Shown one piece after another: positions 40,711-45,425 of a stretch of 45,425 nucleotides of DNA. The number at the start of each line of letters is the position of its first letter. Positions within the stretch are counted from its first letter, which is position 1. The DNA lies in assembly GCA_900543795.1 (NCBI GenBank), contig UQSH01000009.1, positions 1 to 45,425 on the forward strand. The letters run 5' to 3'. This DNA is from an uncultured Oscillospiraceae bacterium. Lineage in GTDB: Bacteria > Bacillota > Clostridia > Oscillospirales > Acutalibacteraceae. The notes under the pieces were generated by a model. That model saw only the letters and a list, made by a program, of their open reading frames with translations, searched no databases and was not told where the DNA came from. Both the position numbers and the translations under genes were made by a program.

Positions 40711-40755
40711 ATTAAATGAGGCTGTCTCACGGGAGTGAGGCAGCCTCATTTAATT
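40711..40755 (+). terminator. Terminator after rubrerythrin
   Basis: Long stem: TAAATGAGGCTG (40713-40724) pairs with CAGCCTCATTTA (40741-40752), with an inner CTCAC/GTGAG stem. Confidence 0.8.
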
Positions 40756-40784
40756 AAATATTACAATACCGAAATACCGAAAAG

Positions 40785-40813
40785 TTGAAGCCGTAAAATT
40801 TTTGTGATATAAT
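40785..40813 (+). promoter_or_regulatory. Promoter of the flavin reductase gene
   Basis: TTGAAG (40785-40790) and TATAAT (40808-40813), 17 nt apart. Confidence 0.6.
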
Positions 40814-40881
40814 AAATATGAAAGCTGATGCTTTTTGAGTAATAATTATAATAAGATTTTGAAAGGAAAAGGTGTTAAACT

Positions 40882-41382
40882 ATGAAAAAGGAAGCGCTTT
40901 TTAAATTATCTTACGGTGTTTATGTTGTTACCTCGTGGGCAGACGGCAGGCCGACAGGCTGCACTGCAAACTCTGCAATGCAGATAACCTCCTCCCCTGC
41001 AACAATTGCCATTTCAATCAACCACGATAATTTCACAAACGAATGTATTAAAGACACGGGCGTTTTTGCAATAAACATTTTAGGCGAAGGCTGCGATCCG
41101 CTTGTTATCGGAAATTTTGGCTTCAAATCGGGAAGAGACAACGATAAGTTTGAAAACTCAAAGCCGCTTATCAAATCTATGCTTCCGATTGTTCCCGAAG
41201 CATCGGCATATATAACCTGCAAGGTTATCGACAAAATGGAAACCTCAACACACACCGTTTTTCTCGGCGAGGTTACAGACGCAGATATTCTTAACGATGA
41301 TACTCCGATGACATATTCATACTACCACAATGTTATCAAGGGCAAATCGCCGAAAAATGCCCCGACATACAGCGGAGATTGA
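40882..41382 (+). CDS. Flavin reductase family protein (FMN-binding split barrel)
   Basis: 166 residues of the flavin-reductase-like FMN-binding split-barrel family: LSYGVYVVTSWADGRPTGCTANS at the N-terminus is the typical first strand pair, and AISINHDNFTNECI, FAINILGE and THTVFLGEVTDADIL follow. Such proteins bind FMN and can pass electrons to rubredoxin or diiron proteins. Its location right after the reverse rubrerythrin, with its own promoter, fits a role in peroxide or oxygen reduction. There is no rubredoxin domain at the C-terminus. GAAAGGAAAAGG precedes the ATG. Confidence 0.88.
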   Translation: MKKEALFKLSYGVYVVTSWADGRPTGCTANSAMQITSSPATIAISINHDNFTNECIKDTGVFAINILGEGCDPLVIGNFGFKSGRDNDKFENSKPLIKSMLPIVPEASAYITCKVIDKMETSTHTVFLGEVTDADILNDDTPMTYSYYHNVIKGKSPKNAPTYSGD

Positions 41383-41402
41383 TATTTTATCAATTAATTT
41401 AC

Positions 41403-41438
41403 GAAAAAAAGAACGCCAAATCGGCGTTCTTTTTTTAT
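41403..41438. terminator. Bidirectional terminator
   Basis: Arms AAAAGAACGCC and GGCGTTCTTTT around a 5-nt loop (41406-41434), with T runs on both strands, between the convergent flavin reductase and SDR genes. Confidence 0.88.
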
Positions 41439-41453
41439 ATTTATTTAATTTTA

Positions 41454-42305
41454 TTAAACACCCGAATATGCGTTGAAGCCTCCGTCAACAGGAATGTTTA
41501 CGCCTGTTATGAAGCCGCTGTATGCCTCATCGCAAAGGAAAAGAAGCGTTCCGTCAAGCTCATCTGCTTCGCCGAAGCGATTCATAGGAGTTGCTGCAAG
41601 AATTTTTTCCGTTCTTTGAGTTGGTGTTCCGTCCTCATTCCAAAGAAGCGTTTTATTCTGCTTTGTTGAGAAAAATCCGGGAGCGATTGCGTTTACACGA
41701 ATACCCATAGGAGCAAAGTGAACTGCCATCCATTCCGTGAAATTCTTTACTGCTGCCTTTGCCGCTGAATAAGCGGGTATTCTTGTGAGCGGCCTAAAAG
41801 CATTCATTGAGGTTACCATAACAATACAGGCATTTTCCTTTTCAACCATATCACGGGCAAAAACCTGAGTTGGAATAAGGGTGCCGAGGAAATTAAGATT
41901 GAAAACAAAGCTGATTCCCTGCGGATCAAGATCAAAGAAGGTTTTGATATTTTCATCCTTTTGAACAAGGTCTATTTTTTCAAGGGTATCCTTTGTTGTT
42001 GTGCCCTTAGGATTATTACCGCCTGCACCGTTTAAAAGAATATCGCAGGTGCCAAGCTTTTCGGCAATAACATCACGGGCCTTTTGTATTGATTCAATTT
42101 CAAGAACATTGCAGGCAACGGCAATTGCCGTTCCGCCCTCTGCTGTTATTTCATCGGCGCATTTTTGAGCAGCTTCGCCGTTTAAATCAAGAACCGCAAC
42201 CTTGCAGCCCTGCCTTGCAAGAGTTTTTGCAAATGAGCCGCAAAGCACTCCGCCGCCGCCGGTTACAACGGCAACTCTGCCTTTTAAATTTTCGTGAGTC
42301 ATCAT
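41454..42305 (-). CDS. SDR-type D-mannonate oxidoreductase (fructuronate reductase)
   Basis: 283 residues of the short-chain dehydrogenase family: cofactor loop VTGGGGVLCGSFAKTLA near residue 15, NGAGG, catalytic Ser in VTSMNAF and Tyr/Lys in YSAAKAA, and the C-terminal GVNIPVDGGFNAYSG. The GGGGVLCG loop and a position immediately after uxuA (ATG directly follows the uxuA stop) fit the SDR form of D-mannonate oxidoreductase, which reduces fructuronate to mannonate, replacing the unrelated E. coli UxuB. The ribosome binding site (GAAAGGA) lies inside the uxuA end, so translation is coupled. Confidence 0.88.
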   Translation of the reverse strand: MMTHENLKGRVAVVTGGGGVLCGSFAKTLARQGCKVAVLDLNGEAAQKCADEITAEGGTAIAVACNVLEIESIQKARDVIAEKLGTCDILLNGAGGNNPKGTTTKDTLEKIDLVQKDENIKTFFDLDPQGISFVFNLNFLGTLIPTQVFARDMVEKENACIVMVTSMNAFRPLTRIPAYSAAKAAVKNFTEWMAVHFAPMGIRVNAIAPGFFSTKQNKTLLWNEDGTPTQRTEKILAATPMNRFGEADELDGTLLFLCDEAYSGFITGVNIPVDGGFNAYSGV

Positions 42306-43382
42306 TTATTTTTCCTTTCTGCTTTTTTCAACTGCTTCCCACAAGCCGTTAAGATAGCTTACTCCAAGGGCTCTGTCGTAAAGACCGTAGCCGGGTCGGG
42401 CAACCTCGTCCCAAATCATTCTGCCGTGGTCGGGACGGATATATCCGTCAAATCCAACCTCTTGAAGCGCTTTAACAATCTCATACATATCAAGTGAGCC
42501 TGCGCCGCTTTCGTGAGAGGTTTCGTTAAACCATTGATCGTTAATTGAAACATTGCGAAGATGAGCAAAATAAATTCTTTTGCTGATAATCGGATCTCTG
42601 ATTATTTCGGGCATATTGTTTGCAGGGCTTGCGCCGAGCGAGCCTGTGCAGAGTGTTACGCCGTTATACCTGCTCGGAACCATAGTTAAAAGCTTTTGAA
42701 GTGCCTCTTTGCCTGTTATAATTCTCGGCAAGCCGAAAATTCCCCACGGCGGATCGTCCGGATGGATTGCCATTTTAACATCACATTCCTCGCAGACAGG
42801 CATAATTGCTTCAAGGAAATATTTAAGATTATTCCACAAATCATCTGCCGTTACGCCCTTATATTTTTCAAAAAGCTCCTTGATTTCGCCCATTCTTTCC
42901 GTTTCCCAGCCGGGCATTGCATAGCCGTTTGAATTATCGTCTATCTCACGGAACATATCCTCGGGGGATTTTCCCTCAACCTGCTTTCCGTCATAGCAAA
43001 GGCAGGTTGAACCATCGGGGAGAGGCATATAAAGGTCTGTTCGAGTCCAATCGAAAACAGGCATAAAATTATAGCAGATACATTTAACTCCTACCTTTGC
43101 AAGATTTCTGATAGAAGCCTTGTAATTCTCGATATACTTATCACGGGTGGGCAAGCCGATTTTTATATCCTCGTGAACATTGACGCTCTCGATTACTTCG
43201 CACTCAAGTCCGGCCGCATGTACCTTTTCTATATATGAGGCAATCTTGTCCTCCGCCCATATATTACCGGCCGCCTCATCGTCAAGGAATCCCATTATCC
43301 CGGTTGCGCCCGGAATCTGTTTAATCTGTTCAAGCTTTACGCTGTCGCTGTTTTCTCCGAACCAGCGAAATGTCATTTTCAT
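42306..43382 (-). CDS. uxuA: Mannonate dehydratase
   Basis: 358 residues from ATG 43382. The family start MTFRWFGENSDSVKL, GATGIMGFLDD, CYNFMPVFDWTRTDL, KMAIHPDDPPWGIFGLPRI and YIRPDHGRM mark the UxuA family, with metal-binding His, Cys and Asp residues (HPDDPP, CTGSLG, HLRNV, RPDHG). It dehydrates D-mannonate to 2-keto-3-deoxygluconate. A TTG seven codons earlier overlaps the AAAGGA site and is disfavoured. The first 75 codons or so use GTA, GGA and ATC often, unlike the rest of the gene and its neighbours, suggesting a mosaic (see findings). Confidence 0.95.
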   Translation of the reverse strand: MKMTFRWFGENSDSVKLEQIKQIPGATGIMGFLDDEAAGNIWAEDKIASYIEKVHAAGLECEVIESVNVHEDIKIGLPTRDKYIENYKASIRNLAKVGVKCICYNFMPVFDWTRTDLYMPLPDGSTCLCYDGKQVEGKSPEDMFREIDDNSNGYAMPGWETERMGEIKELFEKYKGVTADDLWNNLKYFLEAIMPVCEECDVKMAIHPDDPPWGIFGLPRIITGKEALQKLLTMVPSRYNGVTLCTGSLGASPANNMPEIIRDPIISKRIYFAHLRNVSINDQWFNETSHESGAGSLDMYEIVKALQEVGFDGYIRPDHGRMIWDEVARPGYGLYDRALGVSYLNGLWEAVEKSRKEK

Positions 43383-43417
43383 ATATAATACGTATCCTTT
43401 CAAATAGGAGATGTCAG

Positions 43418-43477
43418 CGTTTCCGTCTTTTCCGGAAACGTATTTACAATCATAGCATCTTCATGCCGTTTTTTCAA
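43418..43477 (-). promoter_or_regulatory. Promoter and leader hairpin of the uxuA operon
   Basis: Minus strand: TTGAAA (43477-43472) and TATGAT (43454-43449), 17 nt apart. The leader then holds an inverted repeat CGTTTCCG (43418-43425) / CGGAAACG (43433-43440), which could be an operator or an mRNA hairpin. Confidence 0.55.
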
Positions 43478-43506
43478 GATATAATTTCAATTTTTTTCTT
43501 AAAATG

Positions 43507-43534
43507 TTGACAAGAGAATTTTTAGGATTATAAT
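43507..43534 (+). promoter_or_regulatory. Promoter of the second KDPG aldolase gene
   Basis: TTGACA (43507-43512) and TATAAT (43529-43534), 16 nt apart, divergent from the uxuA promoter. Confidence 0.65.
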
Positions 43535-43600
43535 ATTTGAAGAGCGGCAGAGCTGCTTAAATAAAAAGTGATATATATAACGGTCACAAAGGAGAAAAAA

Positions 43601-44560
43601 GTGTCTTATTCAGACTTGGTAAAGAAGATATACGAGATTGGAATTCTTCCGGTTATCGCGATCGATGATCCGGAGAGCGCCGTTCCTCTTGCAAGGGCGC
43701 TGTGCGAGGGGGGACTGCCGGCTGCGGAGATTACTTTCAGAACGCCGTGCGCAAAGGAAGCGATCATCCGAATTAAAAGAGAGCTTCCCGATATGCTTGT
43801 CGGGGCGGGAACGGTGCTTACTCAGGATCAGGCGGACGACGCGGTTTCGGCGGGAGCGGAGTTCATTGTTACCCCCGGATTCAATCCCGAAACAGTAAAA
43901 TATGTTCTCTCCCGCGGCGTGCCTATAATGCCGGGAACGGCTACTCCCGGCGAGATGGAACAGGCGATGAGCATGGGACTTGAGATCGTCAAGTTCTTTC
44001 CTGCGGAACAAAACGGCGGACTGTCCAAGCTTAAGGCGGTGTCCGCTCCATATCAGAAGCTTCGCTTTATACCGACAGGCGGAATAAACTCGCAAAACCT
44101 GTCAGACTATATAAAATTTCCGAAAGTTCTTGCCTGCGGAGGCACATGGATGGTAAAGAAAGAGCTTATCGAAGCGAAAAACTGGGACGAGATCAGACGG
44201 CTTACCGCGGAAGCGGTCAGGAGCATGCTGGGGCTGGAGTTTGCGCATCTCGGTATAAACTGTGATTGCGGCGCTGATTCTCTTTCAAAAAAGGGCAGCG
44301 GATTGCTCGGCGAGATGTTCGGATTTGACTGGGACGAAGATTTTCCGATTTTTACAGCGCAGAGGAAGATAGAACTATGTAAAGCTCCGGCGCGCGGAAC
44401 GCTCGGTCACATCGGCATATATACAAATTCTGTCGGACGCGCTGCATCATACTTCAGGAGTAAAGGGTATAATATACCTGAGTTTGAAATCCCGTGCAAG
44501 AGGCCGGTGTATTTTGAAGACGAATTCATGGGCTTTGCCGTGCATCTCACTCAGAAGTGA
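43601..44560 (+). CDS. eda: KDPG/KHG aldolase with extra C-terminal domain
   Basis: 319 residues from GTG 43601, supported by AAAGGAG about 7 nt upstream; an upstream GTG lacks such a site. Residues 1-210 are a complete KDPG aldolase: AAEITFRTP (Glu), VGAGTVLTQDQA, VTPGFNPETV, Schiff-base Lys in VKFFPAEQNGG, and FIPTGGI. About 105 residues follow that the standard enzyme lacks; HIGIYTNSVGRAASYFRSKGY and YFEDEFMGFAVHL look like half of a glyoxalase/VOC domain. Codon use is GC-richer than in the first eda. The neighbouring partial KDG kinase suggests a second KDG-to-pyruvate pair. Confidence 0.88.
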   Translation: MSYSDLVKKIYEIGILPVIAIDDPESAVPLARALCEGGLPAAEITFRTPCAKEAIIRIKRELPDMLVGAGTVLTQDQADDAVSAGAEFIVTPGFNPETVKYVLSRGVPIMPGTATPGEMEQAMSMGLEIVKFFPAEQNGGLSKLKAVSAPYQKLRFIPTGGINSQNLSDYIKFPKVLACGGTWMVKKELIEAKNWDEIRRLTAEAVRSMLGLEFAHLGINCDCGADSLSKKGSGLLGEMFGFDWDEDFPIFTAQRKIELCKAPARGTLGHIGIYTNSVGRAASYFRSKGYNIPEFEIPCKRPVYFEDEFMGFAVHLTQK

Positions 44561-44650
44561 TACCGAAATACATTAAAATGTATTGAATTATCTGAAAATA
44601 CATTGAGATACATATAAAAATAATTAAAAGTGATATGTTTGCGGCCGTAG

Positions 44651-44952
44651 ATGTTGGACTGTAAGGACGTTGGACGCAAAAACGTTGACCGCAAGGATAT
44701 TGGATTGCAAGGGCACTGAACTGCAAAGATGTTTGACTGTAAGAACATTGGACGCAAAAACATTGGATTGCAAGGCGTTGAACTGCAAAAACATTGGGCT
44801 GCAAGGGCGTTAAACTGCAAGGACGTTGAATCACAAAAACATTGGCTGAAAGGATGTTGAATTGCAAAGACGTTGAACCGCAAAGATGTTGGGATGAAAA
44901 AACGTTCGTATGCAGGGCGTTTGTGTGCAGGGGCGTTCGTCTCTGTATGCAG
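44651..44952. repeat. Degenerate tandem repeat, about 19 units of 15-16 bp
   Basis: Units follow the pattern RTTGRAYTGCAARRAY, for example GTTGGACGCAAAAAC, ATTGGATTGCAAGGGC and GTTGAACTGCAAAAAC. Unit length switches between 15 and 16, so no reading frame is kept. It fills most of the 510-nt gap between the aldolase stop and the KDG kinase start; the remainder (44561-44650) is AT-rich with a small ATACATT/AATGTAT hairpin, and 44953-45070 holds nothing recognisable except the kinase ribosome binding site. Confidence 0.8.
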
Positions 44953-45070
44953 CGGATTACGCTTACTTATTTCAGCAGCGGAGCAATCCGCTGTCGGAGC
45001 GTTTATCGGCGGGCGCTGTCCCTTATTGAAAAACACTTAATTGTTGATGATACAGGAAAGGCTTGATAAT

Positions 45071-45425
45071 ATGGCAAAAAAAATTATAACATTCGGCGAG
45101 ATTATGCTCAGACTTAACCCTGAGGGTTATCTCAGATTCGTTCAGGCGGACAAATATGAGGCATCTTTCGGCGGCGGAGAGGCAAACGTTGCCGTATCGC
45201 TTGCTGGCTACGGTATGGACGCCGCATTTGTTTCAAAGCTGCCGGAGCATGAGATCGGTCAGTGCGCTGTGTGCGCGCTTCGCCGTTATGGAGTTGATAC
45301 CTCGAAAATCGTACGCGGAGGTCCGAGGATCGGAATCTACTATGCAGAGAAAGGCGCGTCCCAGCGTCCTTCCAAGGTGATCTATGACCGGGCGGGCTCT
45401 GCCATTGCCGGAGCGGGTCGGGGGG
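45071..45425 (+). CDS. kdgK: Second 2-keto-3-deoxygluconate kinase, PfkB family (3' end cut)
   Basis: The first 118 codons of a sugar kinase. TFGEIMLRLNPEG and FGGGEANVAVSLAGYG are the N-terminal substrate-binding blocks of PfkB-type KDG kinases, similar in layout to the kinase at 4828-5925 but clearly not a recent copy. GAAAGG lies about 9 nt before the ATG. It follows the aldolase in the same direction, separated by the tandem repeat. The window ends in a G run (45420-45425), so the last residues may be affected by a contig edge. Confidence 0.88.
   Translation, partial: MAKKIITFGEIMLRLNPEGYLRFVQADKYEASFGGGEANVAVSLAGYGMDAAFVSKLPEHEIGQCAVCALRRYGVDTSKIVRGGPRIGIYYAEKGASQRPSKVIYDRAGSAIAGAGRG

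Noticed and set aside
44651..44952. CRISPR array
   Set aside because: Repeats are contiguous, degenerate and without spacers, and no cas gene is visible.
44547..45036. Long minus-strand ORFs rich in Q, C, F and S
   Set aside because: They arise because the 15-16 bp repeat unit has no stop codons; the unit length does not keep a frame and no ribosome binding site is present.

Overview
The window reads as chromosomal DNA of a low-GC, strictly anaerobic Gram-positive bacterium of the class Clostridia, most likely an uncultured gut member of the Oscillospirales/Ruminococcus group. The clues are strong AGGAGG-type ribosome binding sites, frequent TTG and GTG starts, reverse rubrerythrin, a dockerin-like module, a GPH-type sugar symporter and a hexuronate pathway. 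Most genes share one codon style that favours GTT, AAT and CTT. The last 2.3 kb or so, including the 5' end of uxuA, uses a visibly GC-richer style.

Layout. 0-2.1 kb: a cut MurF-like ligase and an alpha/beta hydrolase (minus). 2.4-3.8 kb: a sodium-dependent NSS symporter (plus). 3.9-7.3 kb: uxaC-kdgK-eda-PspC operon (minus). 7.5-8.5 kb: a LOG-family gene, then a stem-loop-rich gap bounded by two identical terminators. 8.5-10.8 kb: lemA and a DUF2207 protein. 11.0-14.5 kb: Na/Pi symporter-response regulator-histidine kinase operon. 14.6-16.4 kb: a GT2 glycosyltransferase. 16.4-20.3 kb: a 34-codon leader ORF, an intrinsic terminator and two ABC half-transporters. 20.3-21.1 kb: a ZIP metal transporter. 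21.2-22.4 kb: tRNA-Val, a partial copy of its 3' end plus terminator arm, and a cassette with a zinc-ribbon gene, a four-helix-bundle gene and a striking array of small hairpins. 22.6-29.5 kb: an eight-gene operon for D-amino acids and 5-oxoproline. 29.6-35.7 kb: a broken secreted lipase/leucine-rich-repeat/dockerin protein behind three paralogous membrane-anchored proteins. 35.8-39.5 kb: a GPH symporter and a membrane PIG-L deacetylase. 39.7-41.4 kb: Fur-family regulator, reverse rubrerythrin and flavin reductase. 41.5-45.4 kb: D-mannonate oxidoreductase and uxuA (minus), then divergently a second KDPG aldolase with an extra C-terminal domain, a degenerate tandem repeat, and a cut second KDG kinase.

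How the genes work together. UxaC, the SDR oxidoreductase, UxuA, KdgK and Eda make a full route from glucuronate through fructuronate, mannonate, KDG and KDPG to pyruvate and glyceraldehyde-3-phosphate; the GPH symporter is a likely importer. In the 22.6-29.5 kb operon, alanine racemase and D-amino-acid aminotransferase interconvert alanine and D-glutamate. Separate DUF4392 and DUF1445 proteins resemble the two halves of mammalian D-glutamate cyclase. PxpABC opens 5-oxoproline to glutamate.

The strongest candidates for something undescribed are this D-glutamate/5-oxoproline operon, the inverted hairpin array in front of the four-helix-bundle gene inside a duplicated tRNA terminator, the leader-ORF attenuator before the ABC pair, and the three-paralog plus secreted-lipase operon. 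No database search was possible; all family names come from reading motifs.
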